A stretch of DNA of 64,000 bases from Novosphingobium sp. Leaf2 (GTDB taxonomy: Bacteria; Pseudomonadota; Alphaproteobacteria; Sphingomonadales; Sphingomonadaceae), in contig NZ_LMJY01000021.1 in assembly GCF_001421325.1 (NCBI RefSeq), positions 62,001 through 126,000 on the forward strand. The letters are read 5' to 3'. Under the pieces are notes generated by a model. It saw only the letters and a program-made list of their open reading frames with translations, had not been told where the DNA came from and did not search any database. Positions 1-8,577 of the stretch are shown piece by piece. Position numbers and translations under genes: made by a program. The number at the start of each line of letters is the position of its first letter. The first letter of the stretch is position 1.

Positions 1-40
1 GCGCAAGCAGAACGCCCAAGGTAAACTGGCTTTTCGACAC
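1..40 (-). CDS. Possible 5' end of a gene running off the left edge
   Basis: Reading leftward from a GTG at 38-40, a frame encodes M-S-K-S-Q-F-T-L-G-V-L-L-A and continues past base 1. A GGGAGAG purine box lies about eight bases upstream of the GTG. The start is polar then hydrophobic, as in a signal peptide or first membrane helix, but only 13 codons are visible. It would be divergent from the TonB-dependent receptor on its right. The product cannot be named. Confidence 0.3.
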   Translation of the reverse strand, partial: MSKSQFTLGVLLA

Positions 41-279
41 GGTGATTGCTCTCCCAGCTCTTACCATATTGATCTTACCACTCCTTTCGGCGGTGGGTGA
101 TGAGTTGTCAATGGAGCTGACTACGGCGGGTCAACCGTTGGCGGGTTAGGCGTGGTAAAATTGTCGAAGCAGGATAAAATCACCAATTGGCCTAACAATC
201 AGCGTTGACCTTACAAAGTCCGTTGATAAAGAGGCCTTACCAGATCGCTTCACAAGCGGCTTATCCGGAGGAGGTTACC
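41..279. promoter_or_regulatory. Divergent promoter region with repeated TTACCA boxes
   Basis: No gene is visible here. CTTACCA occurs at 60-66 and again at 74-80, starts 14 bases apart. A reverse-oriented copy (GTGGTAA) lies at 152-158 and a further CTTACCA at 236-242, just before the receptor's ribosome-binding site. Repeated GGTAA-type half-sites fit a LacI- or GntR-type regulator of the uronate genes. That assignment is inference; no regulator gene is visible inside the window. Confidence 0.35.
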
Positions 280-2610
280 TTGCGCCATTCATCAGTCCTG
301 TTCGCCACGTCAGCGGTTCTTGCGCTGGCGGCAATCCCCGCGCATGCGCAATCCGCTTCCCCCGCCGCCGCCCAAGCTGCCGACGCTGCGCCGCAGGCTG
401 CCGAGCAGAGCGGCGGCCTGGAAGAAATCGTGGTGACCGCGCAGAAGCGCGAACAGAACCTGCAGGACGTGCCTGTCGCTGTCAGCGCGATCGGTGCCGA
501 CCAGATCGAAGCGCGCGGCGTGGCGACGTTCACTGACGTTGCCCGCGTTTCGCCCAGCTTGACCATCACTGAAAATACCAACGCAACTGGCAGCAGCATC
601 AACTTGCGCGGTATCGGCACGTTTTCCTTCAGCATCGGCATCGAGCCCAGCGTCGCCATCGTCGTGGACGACGTGGCGCTGCTGCAGCAGGCGCAGGCGT
701 TCTCGGGCCTTAACGACATCGCGCGCCTCGAAGTGCTGCGCGGTCCGCAAGGTACCCTGTTTGGCAAGAACGCGTCTGCCGGCGTCATCAACATCGTCAC
801 GCAGGGCCCGACCAAAACGCTGACCGGTTCGGTCGGCGCGGTGCTGACCACGGATGACCAGCGCCGGATCGAAGGCATGCTGTCGGGTCCGCTGACGCAG
901 GGCGTCGGCTTCCGCCTGAACGCGTTCTACGATGACCGCGATGGTTACGTCAAAAACCTGAACACCGGGCACGATCTCAATGGCGAACGCAGCTATGGCG
1001 TTCGCGGCCGTGTTGACGTGGAAGCGGCCTCCAATCTCGATGTCGTGCTGACCGGTGCATACTCCAACACCAAGAGCAACGGCCTGGTACGTACGTTCCG
1101 CAGCGTGAATCCGGGCGCCAGCGTATTTGGCGCGCCGATCGCAGGATCGATCGTCGGCATCGAGCCGTCCGACGACAACTACAAGATCCGTCTTGATACC
1201 GAGCCGGAAAACGTCAGCAAGCAGGCGATGTTTACCGGGCACGCAACGCTTGATCTGGGCGGCGCCAATCTGGTGTCGATCACGGCTTATCAGGACTGGC
1301 GCTTCAATTTCATCGAGGATCTGGACACGCTCGGCACGCCGACTCTGCTCAACACGGCTGATCCCACCAGCATCCTGCCTAACGGCTCTTCGGCAGTCGC
1401 CAACTTCCACGCGAAGAACTTCACGCAGGAATTGCGCCTCGTTTCCACCGGCAGCCGCCGTCTCGATTACCTGTTCGCACTGTTCTACGCGAACGGCGAT
1501 ACCACGCGTGACTATGCACGTGGTCCCAACGCGGCGACCAGCTGGGACGCCAGCGCCAAGACCGAAACGTTCGCGGCCTTCGCGCAGCTGACGTACGACA
1601 TCACCGATACCACGCACCTCGATGGCGGCATCCGCTATAACCACGAGAAGATCGGCGCGAGCTTCCTCAACACCACCAACGTGGCGGTGCCGCCGGCCAA
1701 CAACGCCAGCTGCCTTTCGGAATGCACTGGCTCCGGCACCGATGACCGCGTGACTTACAAGGTTTCGCTGCGCCAGGATGTTGCGGACCAGGTGATGGTC
1801 TATGCCTCGTACGCCACCGGCTACAAGGGGCAGGGCTTTGACATCAGCACCGGCTTCACGCCGACCCGCGCGGCCAACCCGGTTCGCCCGGAAACCAGCC
1901 AGGCCTATGAAATCGGCGTCAAGAGCCGCTTCCTGGACGACAAGGTGCAGCTGAACCTCACCGGCTTCTGGACCGACTTCAAGGACTTCCAGGCCCAAGG
2001 CGGTGTCACGCTGCCGGACGGCACGATCATCCCGCAGTTGAGCAACGTCGGCAGCCTGCGCAGCCGCGGTGTCGAAGCGGAATTGTCGGCCCGGCCTACC
2101 CGTCTTCTGCGCATCGACGCTTCGGCGGCCTATACCGACGCGAAGATCCGCGAATTCGCCAACGCCCCTTGCTACACCGGCCAGACCGCTGCGCAAGGGT
2201 GCCTTCCGGTCGCCGGCGGCGCGACTTTCCAGGACTTGTCGGGCGCCACGTTGGCAAACTCTCCCAAGTTCAAGTACAATATCGCCGTCAATTACGACGT
2301 CGAAACGCCGTCGTTGCCCTTCGATGGTTTCGTGACGGCGGAGTGGGCGTACCAGAGCCGCGTGAAGCTCGACCTGCTGGGTAGCCCGGTCTCCTACCAG
2401 GGTGCTTACGGCGTGTTCAATGGCAGCATCGGCATCCATGGGCGCGATGAGAAGGACTTCCGCGTCGCCCTGTTCGTCAACAACCTGTTCGACAAGAGCT
2501 ATGCCACCTCGCTGGGTTACACCGGCAGCTCCAACGCGCAGGCCGTGGCGCAGCTGCTGCCGCGCAACTCGCGCCGCTACTTCGGCATTCGTACCCGCGT
2601 CGGCTTCTGA
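280..2610 (+). CDS. TonB-dependent outer-membrane receptor
   Basis: Outer-membrane active transporter of 776 residues. I chose the TTG at 280 because a GGAGGAGG box ends five bases before it and translation then begins with a clean signal peptide (R-H-S-S-V-L-F-A..., cleavage after A-H-A). An in-frame TTG at 205 lacks both. The mature N-terminus carries EEIVVTAQKREQNLQDVPVA, the usual TonB-box/plug entry, then a plug ending near VLRGPQGTLFGKNASAGVIN, and a 22-strand-type barrel ending in aromatic F. There is no STN signalling domain. It sits directly upstream of the MFS, ManD and KDG kinase genes on the same strand, so it probably imports uronate-containing oligosaccharides. The substrate is inferred from context only. 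Confidence 0.9.
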   Translation: MRHSSVLFATSAVLALAAIPAHAQSASPAAAQAADAAPQAAEQSGGLEEIVVTAQKREQNLQDVPVAVSAIGADQIEARGVATFTDVARVSPSLTITENTNATGSSINLRGIGTFSFSIGIEPSVAIVVDDVALLQQAQAFSGLNDIARLEVLRGPQGTLFGKNASAGVINIVTQGPTKTLTGSVGAVLTTDDQRRIEGMLSGPLTQGVGFRLNAFYDDRDGYVKNLNTGHDLNGERSYGVRGRVDVEAASNLDVVLTGAYSNTKSNGLVRTFRSVNPGASVFGAPIAGSIVGIEPSDDNYKIRLDTEPENVSKQAMFTGHATLDLGGANLVSITAYQDWRFNFIEDLDTLGTPTLLNTADPTSILPNGSSAVANFHAKNFTQELRLVSTGSRRLDYLFALFYANGDTTRDYARGPNAATSWDASAKTETFAAFAQLTYDITDTTHLDGGIRYNHEKIGASFLNTTNVAVPPANNASCLSECTGSGTDDRVTYKVSLRQDVADQVMVYASYATGYKGQGFDISTGFTPTRAANPVRPETSQAYEIGVKSRFLDDKVQLNLTGFWTDFKDFQAQGGVTLPDGTIIPQLSNVGSLRSRGVEAELSARPTRLLRIDASAAYTDAKIREFANAPCYTGQTAAQGCLPVAGGATFQDLSGATLANSPKFKYNIAVNYDVETPSLPFDGFVTAEWAYQSRVKLDLLGSPVSYQGAYGVFNGSIGIHGRDEKDFRVALFVNNLFDKSYATSLGYTGSSNAQAVAQLLPRNSRRYFGIRTRVGF

Positions 2611-2618
2611 ACGTGACG

Positions 2619-2653
2619 ACCCGGGCGCCGCAGTAAACCTGCTGCGCCCGGGT
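2619..2653 (+). terminator. Strong hairpin after the receptor gene
   Basis: A 10-bp perfect stem (ACCCGGGCGC / GCGCCCGGGT) with a further four pairs after one mismatch and a TAAAC loop lies nine bases after the receptor stop. No T-tract follows. It could be a processing or attenuating hairpin that sets the receptor's expression apart from the downstream transporter and enzymes, rather than a full terminator. Confidence 0.5.
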
Positions 2654-2690
2654 CTATCCACGGTCCGACCCGAAATTGAGGAATGATGGT

Positions 2691-3977
2691 GTGATCCAGC
2701 GTAGCAAGCGCCATGTCCGCAATCTGCGCTGGTGGATCATCGGCCTGGTGACGCTGGGAACGGTGCTCAATTACCTGGCGCGCTCCACGCTGTCCGTCGC
2801 CGCGCCCACGCTCAAAGCCGAGCTTGGGATGTCGACCGAAGCCTATAGCTACGTGGTTCTTGCGTTCCAGCTGGCCTACACTGTCATGCAGACTGTGGCT
2901 GGCGCAATCCTCGACCTGCTTGGCACGCGCCTTGGCTTTTTCCTGTTCGCTGTAGGCTGGGCACTTGCCAACATGGCGCACGGCCTGGCCTCCAGCTGGC
3001 AGGGGCTGGCTTTCTTTCGCGGCCTGCTCGGCGCCACCGAAGCGGCCGCCATCCCGGCGGGGGTAAAATCCGTCTCCGAATGGTTTCCGGCCAACGAGCG
3101 CCCGCTTGCCACCAGTGCTTTCCAGATGGGCACCAGCGTGGGCGCGATCGCCGCGCCGCCGCTGGTCGTGTTCTGCATCCTGACATGGGGCTGGCAATCG
3201 GCATTCCTGATCACCGGTGCGCTCAGCCTCGTGTGGGCGGTGATGTGGTGGGTCACTTACGAAACGCCGCAACGCCACACGCGGTTAAGCCCGGAAGAAA
3301 ACGCGCTGATCGCAAAAGGGCAGGCAGTCGATGCGGCAGCCTTGCGCCCGTTTACGCGGGGGCAGGTGCTGCGCTCGCGCGGGTTCTGGGCCATCGCCAT
3401 CCCTCGTTTTTTTGCCGAGCCTGCGTGGCAGACCTTCAATTTCTTCATACCGCTTTATCTCGTTGCGGTCTGGCATCTCGATCTCAAAAGCATCGCCACA
3501 TGGGCCTGGATGCCGTTTGTCGCGGCTGATCTGGGTTCGCTGGCCGCAGGACTGGTGCCACCGTGGCTGATGAAGCGCGGCGCCAGCGTTCTGACATCGC
3601 GCAAGGTGACCATGTCGGTCGGTGCGATCTGCATGATCGGGCCGGCCTGTATCGGCCTGGCCGGTTCGCCCGGCGTGGCGATCGCCCTGTTTTGCGTGGG
3701 CGGTTTCGCGCACCAGATGTTGAATGGGGCGCTGATCACTTTGTGCTCGGACGTGTTCGATAGCCGCGCGGTGGGCACCGCCAGCGGGATGGCCGGCACG
3801 CTGGCCTGGATCGGCGGGATGCTGTTCACGCTGCTGATCGGGCAGAGCGCTGACGCCTATGGCTACGGGCCGCTGTTCGTGGCGCTCGGTGCGCTCGACA
3901 TTATCGGCATGGCCATACTCTGGTTCCTTTTGCGCCAGCGCCGGGCACCGCCGGCCAGCAGCATTCCTTCCGCCTGA
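2691..3977 (+). CDS. MFS hexuronate transporter (ExuT-like, ACS family)
   Basis: Inner-membrane secondary transporter of 428 residues and about 12 helices. The GTG at 2691 is preferred because GAGGAA lies seven bases upstream; an in-frame TTG at 2676 lacks this spacing. The N-terminal helix ([20 protein letters not shown]) and the loop-2/3 region ([32 protein letters not shown]) resemble the anion:cation symporter branch of the MFS, which contains hexuronate and glucarate permeases. Standing between an outer-membrane receptor and mannonate dehydratase, it most likely imports glucuronate/galacturonate or mannonate. The exact sugar acid is not determined by sequence. Confidence 0.82.
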   Translation: MIQRSKRHVRNLRWWIIGLVTLGTVLNYLARSTLSVAAPTLKAELGMSTEAYSYVVLAFQLAYTVMQTVAGAILDLLGTRLGFFLFAVGWALANMAHGLASSWQGLAFFRGLLGATEAAAIPAGVKSVSEWFPANERPLATSAFQMGTSVGAIAAPPLVVFCILTWGWQSAFLITGALSLVWAVMWWVTYETPQRHTRLSPEENALIAKGQAVDAAALRPFTRGQVLRSRGFWAIAIPRFFAEPAWQTFNFFIPLYLVAVWHLDLKSIATWAWMPFVAADLGSLAAGLVPPWLMKRGASVLTSRKVTMSVGAICMIGPACIGLAGSPGVAIALFCVGGFAHQMLNGALITLCSDVFDSRAVGTASGMAGTLAWIGGMLFTLLIGQSADAYGYGPLFVALGALDIIGMAILWFLLRQRRAPPASSIPSA

Positions 3978-4036
3978 GCCATCGTAGTGGCCCAGTCCAG
4001 ACACATTCGATTTACGCGACTCGCAGGAGACCACAG

Positions 4037-5245
4037 ATGAAAATCACATCGGCCAAGGTCATCGTTACATGCCCAGGTCGCAACTTTGTGACCTTAAAGA
4101 TCATGACCGACCAAGGCGTTTACGGCATCGGCGATGCGACGATGAACGGGCGTGAAAAGGCGGTCGTGGCCTATCTGCAAGAGCACGTCGTGCCCTGCCT
4201 GATCGGCATGGATCCGCGCCGGATCGAAGATATTTGGCAGTATCTCTATCGCGGTGCCTACTGGCGGCGCGGCCCGGTCACGATGCGGGCGATCGCCGCC
4301 GTTGACGTGGCCTTGTGGGATATCAAGGCCAAGATGGCGGGTATGCCGCTGTATCAGCTGCTCGGCGGTCGCAGCCGTGATGGCGTGATGGTCTACGGCC
4401 ATGCCAACGGCAACGACATCGCCGAGACGGTGGATGCGGTGGGCCACTACATCGACATGGGCTACAAGGCGATCCGCGCACAGACCGGCGTTCCCGGCGT
4501 CAAGGACGCCTACGGCGTGGGCCGTGGCAAGCTCTATTACGAGCCGGCCGACGCATCGCTGCCGTCCGTCACCGGTTGGGACACGCGCAAGGCGCTGAAC
4601 TACGTGCCCAAGCTGTTCGAAAAACTGCGCGAAACGTATGGTTTCGACCACCATCTGCTGCACGATGGGCACCACCGCTACACCCCGCAGGAAGCGGCTA
4701 ACCTGGGCAAGATGCTTGAGCCGTACCAGCTGTTCTGGCTGGAAGATTGCACCCCGGCGGAAAATCAGGAAGCCTTCAAGCTTGTGCGCCAGCACACCGT
4801 CACCCCGCTGGCGGTAGGTGAAATTTTCAACACGATCTGGGACGCCAAGGACCTGATCCAGAACCAGCTGATCGACTATATCCGCTGCACCATCGTCAGC
4901 GCCGGCGGCGTGACGCACTTGCGCCGGATCGCCGATCTGGCCGCGCTGTACCAAGTGCGTACCGGTAGCCACGGCGCTACCGACCTGTCGCCGGTCACCA
5001 TGGGCACCGCGCTGCATTTCGACACCTGGGTGCCCAACTTCGGCATTCAGGAATACATGCGCCATACCGAGGAAACCGACGCGGTGTTCCCGCATGACTA
5101 CCGGTTCGAAAGCGGCGAATTGTTCTGTGGCGAGACCCCGGGCCACGGCGTGGACATCGACGAGGACCTGGCGGCCAAGTATCCGTACAAGCCCGCCTAT
5201 CTGCCGGTTGCCCGTCTGGCAGACGGCACGATGTGGAGCTGGTAA
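4037..5245 (+). CDS. manD: D-mannonate dehydratase (enolase superfamily)
   Basis: Dehydrates D-mannonate to 2-keto-3-deoxy-D-gluconate in the Ashwell pathway of glucuronate breakdown. The 402-residue length equals that of the structurally characterised Novosphingobium aromaticivorans ManD. Residues at the positions known there are all present: metal ligands D210, E236 and E262; catalytic R147, Y159 and H212; and R283, H312, D316 and E339 in the barrel. A GGAG box precedes the ATG. Its product is the substrate of the kinase 27 bases downstream. Low-activity ManD homologues exist that lack a pathway role, but the complete active site and the neighbouring kinase favour true mannonate dehydratase. 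Confidence 0.95.
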   Translation: MKITSAKVIVTCPGRNFVTLKIMTDQGVYGIGDATMNGREKAVVAYLQEHVVPCLIGMDPRRIEDIWQYLYRGAYWRRGPVTMRAIAAVDVALWDIKAKMAGMPLYQLLGGRSRDGVMVYGHANGNDIAETVDAVGHYIDMGYKAIRAQTGVPGVKDAYGVGRGKLYYEPADASLPSVTGWDTRKALNYVPKLFEKLRETYGFDHHLLHDGHHRYTPQEAANLGKMLEPYQLFWLEDCTPAENQEAFKLVRQHTVTPLAVGEIFNTIWDAKDLIQNQLIDYIRCTIVSAGGVTHLRRIADLAALYQVRTGSHGATDLSPVTMGTALHFDTWVPNFGIQEYMRHTEETDAVFPHDYRFESGELFCGETPGHGVDIDEDLAAKYPYKPAYLPVARLADGTMWSW

Positions 5246-5272
5246 GCGGCACGCGATAAAGAAAGGCAGGTC

Positions 5273-6196
5273 ATGACCCGTATCGTATGCCTGGGTGAAG
5301 CAATGGTGGAGCTGTCCGGCTCGGCCGGCGCGTGGCGTGTCGGGTACGGCGGCGACACGCTCAACACCGCAGTTCACTTGGCGCGTGGCGGGCATGACGT
5401 AGCGTACATGACCGCGCTGGGGGAGGATGCCTTCAGCGCGAACTTGCGCCTGGCATGGGAAGGCGAAGGGTTGGATTGCAGCCTGGTCCTCACGCACCCC
5501 TCGCGTCACGCCGGGCTTTACGCCATCACCACCGATGTGGCGGGCGAACGCAGTTTCACCTACTGGCGCGACACCAGCGCCGCGCGAGCGTTGTTCGAGC
5601 TTGATGCCGTCGATCAGGCGATGGCGATCGCCGAAACGGCGGATCTGTTCTGCTTTTCGCTGGTGTCATTGGCGATCCTGCCGCCCCAAGGCCGACAGGA
5701 CCTGCTGCGCCTGGCAGGCCGCGTGCGCGATAACGGCGGGCAGGTTGCATTCGATGGCAACTACCGCCCGCGCCTTTGGGAAACAACCGAGGCGGCGCAG
5801 CGGGCGCGAGACAAGGCCATCGCGTTTGCCGACATCGGGCTGCCGACCCTTGAAGACGAAGTGCTGCTGAGCGGCGCCGGCTCAGCCGAGGATGTGGCCC
5901 GGCACTGGCGCACATTGGGATGCAAGGACGTGGTGGTGAAGCTGGGCGCACAGGGCTGCCTGCTCCCCGACGGCGCCATCTGCCCTGTCCCGCAAACCCT
6001 CCAGCCGGTAGATACCAGCGGTGCTGGCGATGCATTCAACGGCGGGTATTTGTCTGCCAGGCTGCGCGGCGCTTCTGCGCATGACGCCGCGCTGGCAGGC
6101 CATGCGCTTGCCGGGTGGACGGTTATGCGCCCCGGCGCGATCCCGGCGGTGGATCGGCTGGCGCCCTATGGCCAGCCCGACAGTTCTCACGCGTAA
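5273..6196 (+). CDS. kdgK: 2-keto-3-deoxygluconate kinase (PfkB family)
   Basis: Phosphorylates 2-keto-3-deoxygluconate to KDPG, feeding the Entner-Doudoroff aldolase. The 307-residue protein has the N-terminal PfkB entry (CLGEAMVELS...GGDTLNTAVHLARGG) and the C-terminal signature DTSGAGDAFNGG with catalytic base D253. An AGGCAGG box precedes the ATG. It follows manD by 27 bases and completes the route mannonate to KDG to KDPG. Fructuronate reductase, uronate isomerase and KDPG aldolase are not in the window. Its 3' end overlaps the convergent GST gene by ten bases. Confidence 0.92.
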   Translation: MTRIVCLGEAMVELSGSAGAWRVGYGGDTLNTAVHLARGGHDVAYMTALGEDAFSANLRLAWEGEGLDCSLVLTHPSRHAGLYAITTDVAGERSFTYWRDTSAARALFELDAVDQAMAIAETADLFCFSLVSLAILPPQGRQDLLRLAGRVRDNGGQVAFDGNYRPRLWETTEAAQRARDKAIAFADIGLPTLEDEVLLSGAGSAEDVARHWRTLGCKDVVVKLGAQGCLLPDGAICPVPQTLQPVDTSGAGDAFNGGYLSARLRGASAHDAALAGHALAGWTVMRPGAIPAVDRLAPYGQPDSSHA

Positions 6197-6825
6197 TCGT
6201 AAGGGCCACCGCGCGCCAACGCTGCGCGATACGCGGGCAGGGCGTGGATCTTGGCCAGCCAGGCAATGGTGGCCGGGCGGCCCTGGTCCAACCCGGCACG
6301 GTTCCGGGCGGCTTCGAGCGGAAAGCTCATCATCACATCCGCCGCAGTCATCACCTCGCCAGCAAACCACGGGCGCGACGCCAATTCTTTCTCGACAAAA
6401 TCGAGGTGCACATCGACCATCGGCTGGATCCGCTTTTGCGCGGCTTTTCCGAACAGGGGCACCTTGCCCAGTACCAGCTTGAGCAGCAGCGGCGGCATCA
6501 TCGAGCCTTCGGCGTAATGCAGATAAAAGCGGTAAAGGCTCGGGTCGGCCCCAACCGTATCAGCACCCAGCTCGCCGTTCGCCTTGTCTACCAGATATTC
6601 CATTATCGCCGCAGTTTCCGCAACCGTGCGCTTAGAACCGTCCGGCATTTCATCAACGATCACCGGGGATTTTCCCAGCGGGTGCACTGCCTTGAGTTCA
6701 GGCGGTGCCAGCATGGTCTTGGGATCGCGCTCGTAGCGCTTGACGTCATACGGCAGGCCCAGTTCTTCGAGCAGCCATAGGACACGTTGCGATCGGGAAT
6801 TTTCGAGATGATGAACGGTAATCAT
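6187..6825 (-). CDS. Glutathione S-transferase family protein
   Basis: Cytosolic GST-fold protein of 212 residues. The start is placed at MITVHHLENSRSQRVLWLLE; a longer frame reaches 6861 but adds sequence with no family character. The N-terminal thioredoxin-like domain has the LGKSPVIVDE cis-Pro motif and TVAETAAIMEYL (E/S glutathione-binding region). An all-helical C-terminal domain follows, with a typical N-cap segment (MTAADVMMSFPLEA). It resembles another GST at 33738-34364 over its first 60 residues, so the two are paralogues. The substrate is unknown. It converges on and overlaps kdgK by ten bases, so the two share a termination zone. Confidence 0.88.
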   Translation of the reverse strand: MITVHHLENSRSQRVLWLLEELGLPYDVKRYERDPKTMLAPPELKAVHPLGKSPVIVDEMPDGSKRTVAETAAIMEYLVDKANGELGADTVGADPSLYRFYLHYAEGSMMPPLLLKLVLGKVPLFGKAAQKRIQPMVDVHLDFVEKELASRPWFAGEVMTAADVMMSFPLEAARNRAGLDQGRPATIAWLAKIHALPAYRAALARGGPYDYA

Positions 6826-6848
6826 AGCGCGCGTAATTTCACAGGACA

Positions 6849-6879
6849 GCGCGGCTGACAATCCGATTGTCAGCCGCGC
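6849..6879 (-). terminator. 31-nt perfect palindrome between small CDS and GST
   Basis: GCGCGGCTGACAATC and its exact reverse complement are separated by a single C, giving two 15-base arms. It lies 21 bases after the stop of the 68-residue protein gene and upstream of the GST start. As RNA it would be a very stable hairpin, though without a T-tract. A protein-binding site for GST control is the alternative. Confidence 0.5.
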
Positions 6880-6900
6880 GCCTTATCCGGTTATCGCGTT

Positions 6901-7107
6901 TCAGCGCATGCCGGGGCCACGGTTGCGCTGGGAATAGCGCTTGAACGCGTAGCCACCGAGCGCTGCAGCCACCATGCCTGCAGGGCCCAGGCGGCGCAGC
7001 ACAGTCGCCGCGCCCAGGCCCAGCAGCGCGCCCTTGGTGCCGCTCACGCCGCTCATCTGGTCGGACACTTTCTTGCCTGCAATCGCACCGATAATCTTGC
7101 CGATCAT
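6901..7107 (-). CDS. Small glycine/alanine-rich protein, function unknown
   Basis: A 68-residue protein. The ATG at 7107 is chosen because AAAGGAG lies six bases upstream; an in-frame start seven codons earlier has no such site. The sequence is basic with a mid-protein hydrophobic, glycine-rich stretch (GALLGLGAATVLRRLGPAG, then MVAAALGGYAF) that could form a small membrane hairpin, and it ends in a basic tail. Similar short 'MIGKIIGA' proteins are, to my knowledge, common in sphingomonads without assigned function. It is followed on the same strand by the GST, beyond a strong hairpin. Confidence 0.65.
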   Translation of the reverse strand: MIGKIIGAIAGKKVSDQMSGVSGTKGALLGLGAATVLRRLGPAGMVAAALGGYAFKRYSQRNRGPGMR

Positions 7108-7168
7108 GTCATTCTCCTTTGCGGGCACAACGGCAGGACAGGCCTGATGGTTCCGTGGCGAATGCCAG

Positions 7169-7558
7169 TCAGGCCACCGTCAGATCCTGCGGGGCAACGC
7201 CGTAGTAGTTGGATACGCGGTCCGCGTAAGCCTGGTTGAAATCGGGCGCGTTGTTCGACCAGCTCGGCCCGCCTTCCAGCAGCCGGCGGTCGATCGTCAC
7301 GATGTAGCCATCGGCCACGTGGTCGTACGACAGCAATTCAAACGGCAGCGGATAATAGCTTTTGCCGATGCCCAGGAACCCGCCGAGGCTGAGTACCGCA
7401 TAGTTCACCAGGCCGGTGCGCTTGTTGATCATGAAGCTGTGGACCGACCCGATAGTGTCGCCATCGCGACCGGCAACCTTGGTCCCATCGACCTTGTTGG
7501 ATGCCAGCAGCAGGTTGGTGGGCTGCACTTCGGCGGGAGCGGCGTTGTGATCCGACAT
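7169..7558 (-). CDS. PRC-barrel domain protein
   Basis: A 129-residue cytosolic protein. Residues about 17-90 form a PRC barrel: NKVDGTKVAGRDGDTIGSVH, then the conserved MINKRTGLVNYAVLS segment and a GGFLGIGKSYYPLPF turn. PRC barrels occur in RNA-processing and photosynthetic-reaction-centre proteins. This short stand-alone version, with an acidic/aromatic C-terminus, is typical of stress-associated sphingomonad and rhizobial proteins of unknown role. The neighbouring 68-residue protein on the same strand is probably co-expressed. Confidence 0.85.
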   Translation of the reverse strand: MSDHNAAPAEVQPTNLLLASNKVDGTKVAGRDGDTIGSVHSFMINKRTGLVNYAVLSLGGFLGIGKSYYPLPFELLSYDHVADGYIVTIDRRLLEGGPSWSNNAPDFNQAYADRVSNYYGVAPQDLTVA

Positions 7559-7597
7559 AGAGCGTTCCTTTCGTGTCGAGAGGCTGAACCGCCACGC

Positions 7598-7618
7598 AGG
7601 CGCATCGTTCCAGCGCCT
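7598..7618 (-). terminator. Short hairpin between lysR and PRC-barrel gene
   Basis: AGGCGC and GCGCCT flank a nine-base loop immediately downstream of the LysR gene's stop on the minus strand. The stem is only six pairs and there is no T-tract, so this is a weak candidate. Confidence 0.25.
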
Positions 7619-7624
7619 CTTGCG

Positions 7625-8497
7625 CTACGCGGGAGTAAAGGCACCGTTGCCCAGCACATCCTCAACAGCCTGCACCAGGGGGTGCGTCCGGTGTTGCGGG
7701 TCGGCCATGTAGAAGCCTAGGGTCCGGCGGTGATCGAAGCCTTGCAGTGGCACGTGGCGCACCTGTGCGCAGCGGTAGCTTTCGGGCATCACCGTGACGC
7801 CCATCCCGGCCGCGACCATCTGGAGCGCGCGTTCGTCGTTGGTGGTGCGTAGCGAGAAGTGCGGGCGGACGCCGCGCGCCACGAAGAAACGGCTGGTCTG
7901 GGACAGCATTTCGCAGTGCCGCCGCACGATCATCGGCGCATCGCGCAAGTCGGCGGCGTCTATTGCCGTGCGATCGGCAAGTGGGTGGTCGAGCGGCAGG
8001 ACCAGCATGTAGCCCTCGTCCAGGATCATGCGCTGGGTGAAGTGATGATTGGTGGGGCGCATGATGGTCAGTGCCACGTCCAGCCGGTCACGCTCCAGCA
8101 TGCCCAGCAGTTCGCGCTCGCCGGCGAACACGACCTCGACCGGGCCGGGCAGTGCATCGCGCGCGGCATGACACGCGGTGGAGACGGCAGCGCCGGGGAC
8201 GCTGGTCAATACGCCGACCCGCAGGCCCTGCTTGTGCTCGGTGTCTGCGATCGCGGACAATACGGCGTTGAATTCCCGCTCGATCCGGCGGGCATGGGCC
8301 AGGAACAGCGAGCCCGCCTCGGTCAGTTGCACGCGCTGATTGCTGCGTTCGAACAGCGGACGTTCCAGCGCGCGCTCCAGCTTCGCGATTCCGACCGACA
8401 GCGTGGGCTGCGAGACGTTGCAATGCGCGGCGGCGCGCGAGAAATTGCCCTGGTCCACCACCGCCAGAAAATACCGAACCAGATACCGCTCTATCAT
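7625..8497 (-). CDS. LysR-type transcriptional regulator
   Basis: A 290-residue regulator. The N-terminal winged helix-turn-helix spans about residues 1-60 (FSRAAAHCNVSQPTLSVGIA, then KLERALERPLFERS). The C-terminal periplasmic-binding-protein-like effector domain follows (RVGVLTSVPG...; MIVRRHCEML; GMGVTVMPES). It is divergent from the leucine operon, with 80 bases between the two starts. LysR proteins usually control their divergent neighbour, so the simplest reading is an activator of ivd-mccBA responding to a leucine-derived CoA ester or acid. The effector is not determinable from sequence. Confidence 0.9.
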   Translation of the reverse strand: MIERYLVRYFLAVVDQGNFSRAAAHCNVSQPTLSVGIAKLERALERPLFERSNQRVQLTEAGSLFLAHARRIEREFNAVLSAIADTEHKQGLRVGVLTSVPGAAVSTACHAARDALPGPVEVVFAGERELLGMLERDRLDVALTIMRPTNHHFTQRMILDEGYMLVLPLDHPLADRTAIDAADLRDAPMIVRRHCEMLSQTSRFFVARGVRPHFSLRTTNDERALQMVAAGMGVTVMPESYRCAQVRHVPLQGFDHRRTLGFYMADPQHRTHPLVQAVEDVLGNGAFTPA

Positions 8498-8512
8498 AGA
8501 TACCGTATATAC

Positions 8513-8526
8513 ACTCGTTATCGAGT
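8513..8526. promoter_or_regulatory. Candidate LysR operator between lysR and ivd
   Basis: ACTCG-TTAT-CGAGT forms an inverted repeat with five-base arms midway between the divergent starts. A second AT-rich near-repeat (ATACCGTATAT) lies at 8500-8510. Paired sites of this kind in a divergent LysR promoter are typical of activation and autorepression sites. The assignment is inference. Confidence 0.4.
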
Positions 8527-8577
8527 TTCAATTTTTCATATGGCGGGTCCTGCGCTAGCTTTGCCGGCAAGGAGAGA

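Noticed and set aside
310..2661. 783-codon minus-strand frame opposite the first receptor
   Set aside because: It has no family features, and the plus-strand receptor has a signal peptide, TonB-box region and plug motifs.
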